Shown: positions 9,389-24,407 of the stretch, piece by piece
Layout of the letters: each line of letters opens with the position of its first letter
Position numbering within the stretch: position 1 is the first letter of the stretch
DNA from: Cercospora beticola
Taxonomy: Eukaryota > Ascomycota > Dothideomycetes > Mycosphaerellales > Mycosphaerellaceae
Assembly: GCF_033473495.1 (NCBI RefSeq)
Contig: NC_088937.1
Span: forward strand, 1,178,001-1,242,000
Direction: 5' to 3'
DNA: 64,000 nucleotides
Made by a program: the position numbers and the translations under genes
Notes under the pieces: model-generated
What the model was told of the DNA's origin: nothing
The model's database searches: none
The model's input: only the letters and a program-made list of their open reading frames with translations

Positions 9389-12300
9389 ATGTCGTCGAGC
9401 TCCAAGGTTACCGGTACGCAGCCCATTAGTCCGCCCTGTGTTACAATGCACATGCACAGGACCGCGCAAAAGAGATCAACAGCCACTGAGTCCGCCCTGC
9501 AGTCGAGTATCATGACGAGTCTGGAGTCTTTCCCCTAGTATCGCGCGACATAGCCGCCAGGCTTCCGCTGCGAAACCTCAACTGGCAGTCACCGCCTCGC
9601 CCACTCCGCCAGATCAAGTCCTTGCACTTGGATTTCGTGCCCGATAAACAGACTCAGGCTGCTCTACGGCCCTCGTCACGCAGAGATGATGCTATCGCGC
9701 CTCAGCGAAGTCTCGACATTGCCACGGGAGGCGGCCAAACGGGCAAGGAGCGAAGGCACCAAATCCCAGGCTTCCGGACAAGTCCATACCTCAAACTCTA
9801 TGTGTTGAGATGCGATGATAGTGAAGCCTACAAAGAGTTCGAGCGCAAAAGGATACGCGAGTGGGTGAAGGAGGTCGCGCAGCCAGAGGGCAAGCAGGAC
9901 CACGATGCTCACGAATGGTTGATCTTGCACGTTGTTGTGCCCGACACTGTAGCGGCCAGCGAGCCACGATGGCGGGAGAGTAGCAGAGACCCGGACGACC
10001 TCAAGGAGAGGAAAAGCGGCAACAAGCTCATTGGCAAGGGCACGCGGACTGTATTTGACCGAGTGCGTGCTGATTTCAACGATACGGGCAAGTCTGGCAT
10101 CGACCGCGTGGCTCAAATCCGCATCGTAAAGAAGGAGGCACCGGCGGACTTGCTTCCCACCCCAGCTGTTGCGCAAACATACGATGAGACTCCACAGGAG
10201 CGAGAGAACGCTTGGAGCGACCTCATTTCGAAGCTCAAGTCGCTCATTCTCGGTCCCTTTGACAGGCGAGTCCGACAGTATGAAGCTGATATTGCGGAGC
10301 AGGAGGCGCGAAGGTCACTCCCTGGCTGGAATTTCTGTACCTTCTTCATCCATAAGGAGGGCTTAGCCATGGCACTGGAAAGCATAGGCTTAGTAGAAGA
10401 CGCTTTGGCAATCTACGATGAACTTTCGATCGGGCTTGAGATCGTTCTCCGCGAATTGGCAACTGGCGTGGCTCGGGGAACAGCAACAAGCTTTGCAGAT
10501 CATACGCATGATATTAGGCGGAGAGTGAAAGGGCCATCGAACGCCGACCGCAATGGGGATTCCAACGAGGCTGCAAACAGCAAACACGACACAGAGCTTC
10601 TTTTCAGCAAAGACTATCGAGATGGTATCCTTCGGAGCAGCATATCTGTGTTCGACTTCATGTGCTACATTTTTCACCGACAAAAGGCTCTGATACTGCG
10701 TCTTGCGAATGCACAGTCCGCACGCCTGGAGCAAGATGCGAAAGAGGGCGGCGAAGATCTGGTCCTAACTGCAGAAGTATGTTGGCGAGCTTCAAGCTTC
10801 GTTCACATGGCAGCACGAGCGCTCAGACAGGACCAGGCTCGCAGTGCCGCATCGTCCCTGGAAACAGAGTATCTGGTCTGCTCGTGGACTTGGGCAGTAG
10901 CATCTCAGGTCCTTGCTGAGACTGCGGTGCCAGCACTGATAGATGTCATTGATAGAGGGTTACGCCGAACCTCTAATGGCAGCATACGCAGGCCAGCAAC
11001 GAGCACTGGTGTTGGCGCGAACACACACCCACAGCGGACGTCCAGTTTGCCTGATTCTGAAGCCGCGATCGAATTGACACGTCCACAAAGCAGAAAACAA
11101 GGCTCTAAACCCTTTCGACCAGCGACGAGCACTGGCGTCGGTTCAATAGGGCACGTCGGTCTGCCAGGCCAAGCGGACTTGGCAACGTATCGGGCAGAAT
11201 TAATCATGATGCAACGACGGGTACTGGTGCAGCTTGCTCGCACATTCGGTTGGTGTGCCGGTTCATCACTTGTCAGCCCTTCACGTGATTCGCCCCTTGA
11301 GCAGCAAGGCGCCAATGCCACGAAGACTACAGAAGACGAAGACTCGGGAAGCCTACCCCTGGACATCCTGAGTCCATCCCTGAAGGCAACAGTGGGCAAC
11401 GAGCGAGACTTTGAGCGAATGTACGAGCGGCTGACCGATCTGGCCATCAAGCATTTTGGTGCAGCTACACAGCACAAGTCAGTGGAAAAATTGTTGGGCG
11501 ATCTGGCGATGTTGAAGTGCCAGCAGAACGATTGGCTGAGCGCCACGACATACCTCGAGCGTGTTGCTCCGCAAGAGGAACACGTCGGATGGGACAGACT
11601 AGGCCTGGAGAGACTTCGTACCTATGCTTATTGCCTGAAGCAGCTGGGTAGGAAGCAAGACTTTGTTCGTGCGACGCTAGCACTGCTGAGCAAAGTTATC
11701 CGGCGCCGAAGGACGAGCAAAGCGCTCAATTTCTCAGGTAATAGCATCGCTACTAACACGAGCGATTCCGGTATCAATGGCAGCTTCCAGGAAGCGATTG
11801 AAGTGGCGGGTGATCTTGACGCTGAAGACATTCACCCACTCAAGGACTTCTTCGGCAACGTCGAAATACATCGCGTTGTAGACCATGATGCGGAGACTGA
11901 TGCATTGACGCTGTCTCTCAACGTCACCCACTACCTTGACGAGGTAGTGACTTTCGATGCAGTGAGCGTGCGCCTGGTTAACGTAGACGATTCGACGCAA
12001 GAAGTATGGCTCGAAAACGCCCAATCGACTGCACTGCAGCCGGGAACGAACACTATACAGCTCTTGTCAAGGACCATAGCGTATGGCCCGTACCTCATCG
12101 ACACAGTTGAATTGAGGATCAAGCAGCTGCGATTCGTAGAGCACTTGCGTGCGACACCGGAGCCGACACCCTTGGGCATCACTGTGGTCGACCCTACCAC
12201 AACTATCAGAGATTCTACTAAACCACCTGCTTTCGTTTTCTTGTATCCCCGGGCACAGGCATTCTGCGCAACCGTCAAGAGGGCTCGCCATACTCATATC

Positions 12301-13800
12301 GACAAGCCGCGGCATCTCGAGGTCGCTTTGCATGCTGGGCACAATTCGGTCACAAATGTTAATATCAGACTAAAGCCGGCAACAGCAGGGCTACGCCTTC
12401 ACCTTGCAGACGCAATTCTTCGCAATATTAAACTGGACAATACTGCAGCCGTTAAAGCCGGACACCTCACCCTCGGAGAAATGGCCGCCGATAGTGATGC
12501 TGAGGTACAAGTGCCATACACTACCGAACAACCCACCAAGGAAGTGATGTTCCGGATGGAGCTTCATTACACCACTCCACGAGGCACCTTTACGCTGAAC
12601 CTCCCGATCAAGTTGGCCAATGAGCTGCCTCTCGATGTAGACGTACACGATGTGTTCCAGCTCGATCGATTGTACTCGAGCTTTACCGTGCGCACCACCT
12701 CACAAACACCACTGACCATACTTGGCGCGGAGCTGGATGACTCTCCATTATTCGCCGTGGAAGCGCCGCCTTCATTGCCCCTACCTCTGACTGCATTTGA
12801 GGCACAGCCCGTGAAACTGCTCTACAAGATCACACGGAAGCACAACTCAGAACAAAAGGTTCTCAAACGCGACGCCGCCCTTGCGTTCAAGGTCCGGTAT
12901 GAAGCGATCGATGAACTTTTTTTGTCTCATCTGGAAGAGCTCTTCACTGCAGACATACGGCAGAGCGATTTCAGCCAATATCGACGCCTGCTAGTTCCAT
13001 TGCTGCTCGATCGTGCCCGTCATAGCACCATTGCCTCAGATCTCGAGGCATCGGCCCTCCTCCGCGAGACCCGTGTGATCGATTTCGAGACTGTCGGGTG
13101 GACCGAACTGATTGCCACTCTGCCTGCGGAGCAAAGAGCACCATTGGACGGTTGGCTCCGCACATGGCACAACGATCACAAGGTCCTCGCGCTTGACCGC
13201 ACAAATATGGCAGAGTCGCAGTGTATTACCATCTCTGTCGATGTGCCAAACGTCGACATGGTGTTCAGTACTGCTCTGGAACTTCCGAGCATGACAGGGC
13301 AAATATCGGACCCTAAAGTTCTCACTCTTGGAGAGGCCATTACGGCCAAAGTGCTGGTGAGCCACACCTCGTGTTGGAGTGCCAGAGAGGTGTTCCCCCA
13401 CGTTCCCACGTTCAGGATACATGGCGAAGATGAGCGGAAGACCTTCGTAGTGCACATCGAGAGTGAGGACGACACTTGGCTCATTGGCGGGCAGAAACGA
13501 CGACATTTTGTGCCAGAGGCAGATGCGCCGTGCACCTTCGACATTGTGCTGATTCCACTACGCGTGGGCCAACAGCCACTGCCAATGATAGACGTGCACC
13601 AAGAAGAGTTCAAGCACGAGAGTGATGAGCCTGGGGAGCGGCCAACATCAACGACCTGCGAAACGCACTACGAGAGCACTGGTGAACAGGTCCACGTCGT
13701 CAGACACGTACAGAATACCACTGTGCACATTCCCGATACCACGTCGTCAGCCCTCGTGCTACCGTCAAGCAGTAGACCGGGAGCCAGCGGAACGAGTTGA
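9389..13800 (+). CDS. TRS130: TRAPPII complex subunit Trs130 (TRAPPC10)
   Basis: A 25-nt first exon (9389-9413, MSSSSKVT) is joined over an 89-nt intron (9414-9502) to one long exon, giving 1440 aa. The large open frame alone appears to start at TTG 9622. The upstream codons from 9503 (VEYHDESGVFPLV, LPLRNLNWQSPPRPLR) are the conserved Trs130 N-terminus, so the small first exon is well supported. Other family regions include SPYLKLYVLRCDD early, the alpha-solenoid middle and a beta-rich C-terminal half with YGPYLIDTVELRIKQL. Trs130 is a TRAPPII-specific subunit that activates Ypt31/Rab11 at the late Golgi. A nonapeptide RPATSTGVG occurs twice, about 45 residues apart, in a low-complexity linker (near 10990 and 11120). 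Confidence 0.93.
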
Positions 13801-14599
13801 GCTGAGCGATCGAAATGTCTGATATGAGCCTTATACGATAGAGACGCTGCTTGAAAAGGATAGACAGGACCCTGCAAGATACCCCTTGTATTATTGATGA
13901 ACTAATGTTGAAGCGTTGTCTTGTCAGTGCAATGAGATCGAGCGCTTTGAGAACGCGTTGGTGATGCGCTACCCCCGTGTTCCTCCTCCGCACCATACTT
14001 GAACTCGGAGGCCGGCTGATGAGCTAAAGCCCGCCAAACAAATATGTCGCTCTGGAGGTGACCTATTTCGCAATAGAACAATAACTTAGTCTCCCAAAGT
14101 GCCGCGTCTGCCGTTCGAGCGAGCCTTTCGCAGAACGTGCGATCGCCTCGCAATAGTGTGTGCCGGCAGTCGCGATATACTGCCATTCTTGCGAATTATA
14201 AGCACCAAACCTAACCCGCACTTCGATTGTTCTTGCGTCTGCAATCGGCAAGCTAATGAGCAACTTTGTCCCCTTCCATTGGATCTGGCCCAGGATGTAG
14301 CCTCTGACAAGTTCTCTTTCAGTCTAGCACGAGCACTGAAGCAGCTGTGATTAGCGAGCACGCCATAGCTATCCCGTCCTGCAGATCCCTGGAGTGAGGT
14401 CTCAAGCTGCGGGGACCTCTCTGCAGGCGGGGCCACTGGATTAATTGACCCTGCACACAAACAAATCAACAAAACTTTCTCACTCCGTCTTTCTCTGTTC
14501 GCTCCTACATTGGAGAGAAAAAGGTCGACTTGTGCGCTTTTCTGTTGTATGCCAAAGGCGAAATCACGACTTACATTATTCACGGAACAGTTATCGAAG
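13801..14599. other. Intergenic region upstream of the sulfhydrylase gene
   Basis: About 800 bp holding the trs130 3' UTR and the promoter of the next gene. I looked for CACGTG-type sulfur-regulatory sites and found none. The last 150 bp are CT-rich (ctttctcactccgtctttct), as is common before fungal start sites. Confidence 0.4.
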
Positions 14600-17220
<2,621 letters not shown>

Positions 17221-19401
17221 ATGGCCAGCCAAATAGCAATCGATAAGGCCGCCGAGCTCGTGCAACCTCCTCCAGTGGGCGCTCCATACTCCGTTGCCGT
17301 CCCTAATAGCAAGCTCGAGGGTCGTAGTGCAGTGTACCGACACTGGAGGCAAAAGGATGGCGTTCTCCACTCCCTCGATCCCGAAATCACCACAGCACAC
17401 GAGTTCTTCGAACAGTCGGCGAAGAAGGTGCCCAACAACCGATGCCTTGGACACCGACCATACGATCCAAAGAAGCAGGCCTGGGGTCCATACGTGTGGC
17501 AGACATATGCGCAAGTCCAAGAGCGGAGAAAGAACTTCGGAATCGGTCTTGTAGCGCTGCACGAGAAGGTTGGCATCAATGGTAGGCAATATGGTGTTGG
17601 ATTGTGGTGCCAGAACAGGCCAGAGTGGCAGATTGTCGATCTTGCTTGCATGTCGCAGTCGCTCTTCAGCGTCTCGCTCTACGACACTCTGGGACCAGAC
17701 GCGACTGAGTTCATCATCAACCACGCCCAGCTGACTTCAGTCTGCTCTTCCATCTCGCACATTCCGACTCTGCTGAAGCTCGCCCCAAGGTGTCCTTCGT
17801 TGAAGCTGGTGATCTCGCTTGATCCATTGGCAAGTGAGGGAGAGTTGCCTGGTACATCGAAGAAGGACATCTTGAACTCTCTTGCCGCTCAGCATGGTGT
17901 TCAGATCCACGAGATTTCGGATGTCGAAGCCATTGGCCAGAAATCTCCACGACCGTTCCACCCACCACGCCCAGACGACACCGTGACGATCAACTACACT
18001 TCCGGCACGACTGGCAACCCCAAGGGTGTCATTCTCACACACAAGAACGCCGTGGCTGCCGCATCAGCTTCCCTTTGCATTAGCAGATCGCAAGCGAACG
18101 ACACAATATGCTCATACTTGCCATTGGCGCATATTTTCCAGAGAGTGACTGAGCACTCGTCCCTTTGGGCCGGTGTTGGAATCGGATACTTCCACGGCAA
18201 CATCCTCGAACTTGTCGATGACTTTAAGCTCCTGCGCCCAACCGCGTTCGTCTCCGTGCCGAGACTGTACAACCGATTTGGTGGTGCCATCAAGGCTGCT
18301 ACAGTGGAAGCTCCTGGATTCCGTGGATCGATGTCCCGATACATTGTCGACAAGAAGCTGAACAACATCAAGCAGCCAGCTGGAAAGGCCACCAACAGAC
18401 ACTTCTTGTACGATCGCATCTGGGCCAAGAAGGTCTCCGCAGCTCTTGGACTCGATCGCGCTTCGACAATGGTTTCTGGTGCTTCACCCATTGACCCAAG
18501 CTTGCAGCAATTCTTGCGAGTCGTGTTTGCCAACAACTTCTATCAGGGTTATGGTTTGACCGAGACTTACGCAATTGCGCTTGCGCAGTTGGAGGGCGAC
18601 TTGAGCGCTGGCAACTGCGGCGCTGTCGCCACTGCCAGCGAGCTCTGCTTGCTCGATGTGCCAGACATGGAATACCTCTCGACCGACAAGCCAAACCCAC
18701 GTGGTGAGCTGCTGATCCGCGGCCCAACTGTCTTCAAGCAATACTTCAAGAACGAAGAAGAGACCGCCAAGGCCTTCACAGAAGACGGCTGGTTCAAGAC
18801 CGGAGACATCTGCGAAATCGACGAAATGGGCCGCTTCAAAATCATCGACCGAAGAAAGAACGTCCTCAAGCTCCAGCAGGGAGAATACATCTCACCAGAA
18901 CGTATCGAGAACGTATACCTCGGCAATCTTCCATTCCTGGCTCAAGGATACGTGCACGGCGACAGCAGCCAGTCCAATCTCGTCGCCATCTTTGGCATCC
19001 AGCCCGATCTCTTCTCCGTGTGGGTTGAGAAGGTGCTCGGAAAGAAGATTGCTCCAACTGATCTTCCAGCACTTGAGGCTGCTGCTTCGGAGAAAAAGGT
19101 CCAGAAGGCCGCCCTGCGCGAACTTTCCAAGGTCGGGAAGAAGGCCAAGTTCAACAGCTATGAGAATGTTAGGGGCGTACGACTGATGCTCGAACCTTTC
19201 ACTATTGAGAACGAACTTCTCACACCGACGTAAGTTGCCCTTTCCACGTTGCAGAAAGACACAAACCTGAGCATGTGCTAATATTTCTTCTCCTGCAGAT
19301 TGAAGTTGAAACGACCACAAACGGCCAAGAAATACAGACAACTCATCGATGAAATGTACGCCGAGGTGGAAGCAGAATCGACACCGAAGTCGAAATTGTA
19401 A
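17221..19401 (+). CDS. Peroxisomal long/medium-chain fatty acyl-CoA synthetase (Faa2-like) with PTS1
   Basis: Two exons (17221-19229 and 19299-19401, intron 69 nt) give 703 aa. The AMP-binding signature YTSGTTGNPKGV starts at residue 259. GYGLTETY and the adenylate-forming motifs GELLIRGPTVFKQYF, GWFKTGDICEIDEMGRFKIIDRRKN follow, ending with KLQQGEYISPERIE. The second exon encodes the last 34 residues, which end in SKL, a canonical peroxisomal targeting signal type 1. The enzyme activates fatty acids to acyl-CoA for beta-oxidation, and Faa2 is the peroxisomal yeast relative. The intron begins one nucleotide before an in-frame TAA, so a retained intron would give a protein ending LLTPT without SKL. 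Confidence 0.92.
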
Positions 19402-20064
19402 ACTGTTTCTTATATGTATATGTCCAAATCGGAAAGCGGAACTGCAGATTGTGAACATACTATTGCACAGAAGAACACTGCCAGTAGAATTCCACCAAGG
19501 AGGTGGACGCGTAGTCATAGAATTCTAGCAAACGTTCTGAAACCAATCAACCTCAACCTACCAGTGTCCCTGCGTTACGTGCCAGTCCGGGTGTAACGTG
19601 CATCTGAGCCGAAATTCTACTGCATGTGCAATGCGCGCACCCTTTGTGGTTCAGCATGGGGATATTAGTCGAGGCTTCGTAAATATGTGAGTTCAATTCG
19701 TACCGCTGAACGCTAGACTATCTCGACAGTAAACATATGGTGACCTTGTTCAAGGTCATTCTGCAGAGTTGCGGGTGAGGCAACTCTTGCGAACCAAGTC
19801 TCGATTGTTGGCTCGCCCGTCTGTGCTCTGCGTCACGCACGATCTCATGTACAGAACGAGCTGCGCCTTCGAGTCCGCAAACACGACTGCCACTGGCTTG
19901 CAAGCTCTGGGTATACGACTGTTGAGAGACAGTGAGCTGGCCGTTCGAAGGGCGCGAAACTTGATGCAAGCCTAGAGGTTACTTTGAGTGGCATCGATGT
20001 GGGAACATCTCTTCGGACATTCCCATCTGGCGTGTCCGTGTGCATGAAGTAAGCCGTCATCATC
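19402..20064. other. Convergent intergenic region
   Basis: 660 bp between the acyl-CoA synthetase and dcn1 stops. It is AT-richer in places (near 19400-19450 and 19670-19740). I found no gene, tRNA or repeat. Confidence 0.4.
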
Positions 20065-21014
20065 TCAGGACTGATCCATGGCATCGCCATTTGAAGCTGC
20101 TGTCCTCTTCTTCGTCTTGACCCATTCCACAAACTCGTCGATGACACTAGGCCAACTGCTCTCCTCGCTCCAAAAGCTCAGCGTGTCGTCCTTCAATGTC
20201 TGCTGTGCAAAGTTGAGTGTCTGCTTCCATAGATCCTTGTTGACTGCCTTCTTGACCTTCTTCTCGTTGTACTCCAGCCACCAATCTAACCATGGCGTGT
20301 TCGGTGTTCTCCACTCCAACGATGGTGCTCTGAACAGAAGCTCCCACATTGCGGCGGCCATTTCTGGAAGCAGTGCCTTCTGTCGTTCTTGGAGGTTCAA
20401 GACGAATGTGTGGTTGTAGACGTTCTTGAACAGCTCAGCATCGGTCGGAAGAGCTGATCGTCGTTGCAGCACCACATTTCGCATCTTCGCGACCGAGTCT
20501 GCGCCTGTGTCCGTCCAACCATCAACCCATCCCTCTCGCGTGATGCTACCAAGCGAGGGCGACTGTATCAGCTCGAACAGTACGAGAGCGCCAACGTCTT
20601 CCAGGCTGACTTGCATGTCTTCGCACAGCTTGAAGGCGCCGTCCATTCCGATCTCGTCCGGGGAGTCGGTCGGCGCTAGGTCGCGATACTCGTTGAAGAG
20701 TCTGTTGAGCGCATCGTGGATCGGGTTGGCTCGGCCGCCGGTAGGGTTGTTGAAGAAGCTGTTGAAGAAGTTCATGTTAGCCGATTGCTGGACAACACTG
20801 AGCTGTTCACACAAAGGTCGTGTGAGCCAGTGGGCATGTTGCGGCCACGGGAAGCCCCGCGCGAGCAGTTTTGAGTCACTCACGCGTTGACGGCCGCGCC
20901 CACACTCCAATTTGCCTGCTTCAAGACTTTGGTCGCTGTCGTTCTGTCGGCTTGTGTGATGCTGGTGAACTCATTGAGCGCGGACTTCTGTGCCGTTGTG
21001 TAGACTGGAGGCAT
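20065..21014 (-). CDS. DCN1: Dcn1, cullin neddylation factor (PONY domain)
   Basis: Exons 20884-21014 and 20065-20758, intron 125 nt (20759-20883), give 274 aa. Exon 1 encodes MPPVYTTAQKSALNEF and a UBA-like segment (QADRTTATKVLKQANWSVGA). Splicing yields VNAFFNNPTGG, restoring the UBA-PONY join. The PONY/DCUN1 domain follows (PIHDALNRLFNEYRDL, GWVDGWTDTGADS, VYNHTFVLNLQERQKAL, WPSVIDEFVEWVK). Dcn1 is a scaffold E3 that promotes Nedd8/Rub1 transfer from Ubc12 to cullins. The raw open frame runs through the intron with an artificial start. An upstream exon (21320-21422) could splice in frame to 21004 and give a 305-aa form with a basic N-terminus; see that entry. Confidence 0.9.
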
Positions 21015-21319
21015 GACGTTAGAGGATGGCTTTTCTCAGGCGTCGCGGTCGGAGTAAGCGCATGCGGCAGCACTTGACAGAATGAGAAGGAGAAGGACCA
21101 GGAGGTGCCAGTGGGAGAGTCGGTGTTGCAGGTGGTGATTTTGCGCGAAAGATCAACAACGATGGTCGAGTAGTTCTGCCAGGCAGAGCCGCGCAGATGA
21201 CATAAGGTGCAAGGTGGGGGTGGATTCGGCGGCGCGGCGCTAGTGCCGTCGGCTCGGCGATGCCAATGGCGACGGCAACGCGTGAAGTTTGAAGGACGAA
21301 CTCTTGAAAGGCTACTCAC

Positions 21320-21422
21320 CTGCTTGACTGACCACCTTGACAGCCTTTCTGCCCTTCTTCTTTGGCGTCACGTGGAGGTCTTGCATGTCTTCGGCGATGT
21401 GGTCGGCCTTGCGCTTTCCCAT
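21320..21422 (-). other. Possible alternative first coding exon of dcn1 (basic, NLS-like)
   Basis: ATG at 21422 in a strong context (ACC before ATGGG) opens a short frame MGKRKADHIAEDMQDLHVTP followed by KKKGRKAVKVVSQA. It ends at a GTGAGT donor (21319). A CTAAC branch site and a CAG acceptor at 21005-21007 lie just inside the dcn1 start. Splicing would join in frame, replacing MPP of Dcn1 by this 34-residue lysine-rich extension. It could instead be an upstream open reading frame or chance. Only the sequence geometry supports it. Confidence 0.35.
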
Positions 21423-21903
21423 GGTATCGTTTGGAGCTTCTGTGGTTGGCCTGCAAGTCGCGTAATTGGGCCAAAAGTGACGGAGCTCGCTGCGTGTTGC
21501 GAACAAGATCGATTCCCGAACAAGAGGCGTCGTGGTCGCCTATGACAAGTGCGGTGTAATGGACGTGGTTGTTGGGGGACGCGAGAGAATTACGTCGAGC
21601 AGCAGGTAGGTGCCAATGTCAAAGTGAAGGAGCGCTGCGAACGTTCAGGCATCCGTCGGTGCCTACCAGTGCACTGCAGTGAATGTGCCGCTGTCACGAC
21701 TAGCTTTACAATGCGCACAGGGGCACGTCACATGCTTCTCTACGCAGCATAGAGGACGGACCAACATCACGCGCTTCTGTGGGCTGTGTAGTGAGAGTAT
21801 CAGAAAACTCCTGAGCACATAACAGCAATTGCTTTCCGGGTATCTCCAAAATGCCCACCCACACGCTATGCTACTGAAACGATCGCTAATATGGATCCAA
21901 ATC
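21423..21903. other. Intergenic region between dcn1 and edc3
   Basis: 480 bp upstream of dcn1 and downstream of edc3, both on the minus strand. It contains short frames only. No RNA gene or repeat was recognised. Confidence 0.4.
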
Positions 21904-24407
21904 TTACAACGTGAGTGCCTCGCCGTCCACGTACTTGAGGTCAACGGTCCAGGCCTCCCCGAAGACGACTTGATCATCACGCTTCAATCCTATGTTTATG
22001 CCGATGTCCGCCAAGTGAACATTCCATTGTTCTCCATTCTCCATCGCCTTGAGCAATCCAGACATGGGCAGACCTAGCGCAAGAACGCGATCGGGACGCA
22101 CAGCTAGCGGCTCTCCTTCCACAATTGTGGACACGCCATCGACACCAGATGTCCCGCTCGGACAACCCACGCTCAAGACAGGCGCTCTGCTGCGATTCGC
22201 CCATTCCACCATCTCCCTTGTCTCTTGCTGTATGCGGGCACTAAACTCAGCATTTGGGTCTTCCAAACTCTCATACGTTGCACCGGCGAGAAGAGCATCG
22301 ATGATGACCACAGGCGGGCCAGTCAGATTCTTAATGGCACGTTGACACTTGTGCCATGCTCCGCGCTTCACTTTGGCGCCGGCCAAGGCCAGTTTACGAA
22401 GGACGTCTCGTTGCGCGCGTACTGGTGGATGTTCTGTTGCCGCAGACTCAAACGCTGCCTCAACGGCAATAACCTTTAGATTGCGTCCGAGGAGGTGACG
22501 TGCCGCTGCCAGCGCCTTCGCCCCAATGTCGTGGTTACCAGCCAAGATTACTACTGTTGAGTCTGTTGGGCTGAACGATGATATGCTGGCTGTCATGCTA
22601 CCGCGCACGGTGTTCGTCCTGGACGGCCGTCGCGGGCCGCTGTGAAGGTCTGAGAGAGACAACGCTGCTTCAGCGATGCTCCTGGCGGCGTTCTCTGATA
22701 TGACTTCGTGGCTTAGACGATATGTCGAGACGGTAGCAAGTTCCAAGTTGTCCAATGCCACTGGAAGAAGTGTCGGGCACATCGAGTGTGATGGTGTGGC
22801 GAAATGAGGCTCAATGGATCTGGGAGGTTCCTGCAAAGAAAGCTTTGTCATGGAGATGGATGAGAGCGGCGAGTTTGCTCGATCTGGTCGTGGCGAAGAG
22901 GTTGCCAGTGAAGCGGCCTGTTTACTTTTGTGCACGAGCGAGGCTGCAGACCTATCGCGGATGCGGTCTGAGCTGACTGACGCCGCAAGTGGATGAGGCC
23001 GTGCTTGAGTGTCAATCTGTGAGCTGTTCTGCCTGCTGGGCTTGCCTTTCGGGAGGACTGTCCGTGATACCGAATGTTTGGACGATGATCTGCCGTTGGC
23101 TAGGCCAGACCCAAGCTCCGTATCAGCATCACTGGAGCTATCGAGCTCGGCGCTGTTGTATTTAGTTTCTGGCTTCGTGGGCAGAACGTTTTCAGTTGGA
23201 TGCAAGTTCTTGCCTCCATGTGTGCCTGGTCGCGCCTTGTTATGGCTGACCAATCGATCTCCCTCGCGAGTAGTATCGACGTCTCGGATCTGCTCGAAAA
23301 CGTGCTTCTTGTCGAATTTCTTTAGCTCTGTTTCGAAATCGAAGTCGCCCATTTCCTGAATATCTGTGGTGTCTCCTTGTGCAAACTCTTCTTGCTGATC
23401 CATCTTTTGTCTGCGTCGACTCTTCTTGGTGTTCGCTTGATCCGATGGTAGCACAGACGACGAGGATGGCCTCAGAAGAGGTGTGTTGCGCCAGCCTTTG
23501 CCTCTCTTCACCTGCCCGTCCATGTCGTTGCCATTCCTAGAGACTTCGGCATTCATCACTGGCGGGTGATCCACAAATTGCGGCGCTTCTGGTACTTGCT
23601 TCTTCGGCTTCTGCCCTTTCTTCAATTTTCTCTTAGCGCTGTTGTCTTGTGCCTGGTCCTGCGCGCTCTGCCCAAATGTCGTCTCCATGGTCGGCTTCGT
23701 AGCGACCGGTACAGGAGGTCGTGATTGTATGGAAGCAGGTTGTTTGGCCGCAGCTAGCTTTTGCACAACATTCGCTTTCCCAACATCTCCGATAAATGGC
23801 GAGCTGGGGCTGGGTAGATTGGCAGCAGCTTTGGAGAGCATTGCTTTGATCGGCGTGTCCATTTCTGCTGGCCGAGACGTCCTCCTCTTTTGCACTGGTG
23901 ATGAGGTGTCGTAGCTGAGGATTGCCGGATCCACAAAAGCAGGTGCTTGCCGTAGAGGTGAGGCGGTTGGCGGTATCTGCTGGGCAGGCGAGGAGACATG
24001 GCGAGCGGGCAGTTCGGCGATTCGGTTAACGTGAGGGGAGGGTGCAGGAGGCTGCTGGTGCATCGAGGGAGCGGCGGCATGGCCGTTTGGCTGCGGCTGC
24101 GGATATGCGAAGGGTGGAGGCGGGTGGTGTGCGTGAGCGTGAGCGTGCTGTGGTTGTATGGTGGAAGGGTCGACGACCTGGAGGTCCGCGATGATATCAG
24201 GTTGCACCGTGAAGTGCTCCAGTCGAGTATTTGATGCAGCAAAGAGAACTATGCAGGTCAGCGACTTCTCGAGTAGGCTACGGGAGACTCACCATTCGTC
24301 AAAGTAAGGTGGGAATTTGGGACGAGGTCCTTCACAAGCCCATACAAAATGTTGTCGTGAGGCTGTTTCAGCTGAAGGCAGACTGTCAAGCCCACAACCG
24401 AGTCCAT
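21904..24407 (-). CDS. EDC3: Edc3, enhancer of mRNA decapping
   Basis: Exon 1 (24293-24407) and exon 2 (21904-24248), joined over a 44-nt intron with a CTGAC branch site, give 819 aa. Exon 1 supplies the LSm domain start (MDSVVGLTVCLQLKQPHDN then LYGLVKDLVPNSHLTLTN); exon 2 continues VLFAASNTRLEHFTV. A long Pro/Gln/Ser-rich linker follows, then an FDF motif (GDFDFETELKKFDKKHVFEQ) and a C-terminal YjeF_N Rossmann domain (STVVILAGNHDIGAKALAAA, PPVVIIDALLAGATYE). Edc3 scaffolds Dcp2, Dhh1 and other decapping factors in P-bodies, and its LSm and YjeF domains mediate binding and dimerisation. All domains are present. Confidence 0.93.

Noticed and set aside
9622..9625. TTG 9622 as the start of Trs130
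   Set aside because: Upstream codons from 9503 match the conserved N-terminus, and a splice to a 25-nt ATG exon is in phase.
14160..14599. Sulfur-control CACGTG sites upstream of the sulfhydrylase gene
   Set aside because: No CACGTG is present in this stretch.
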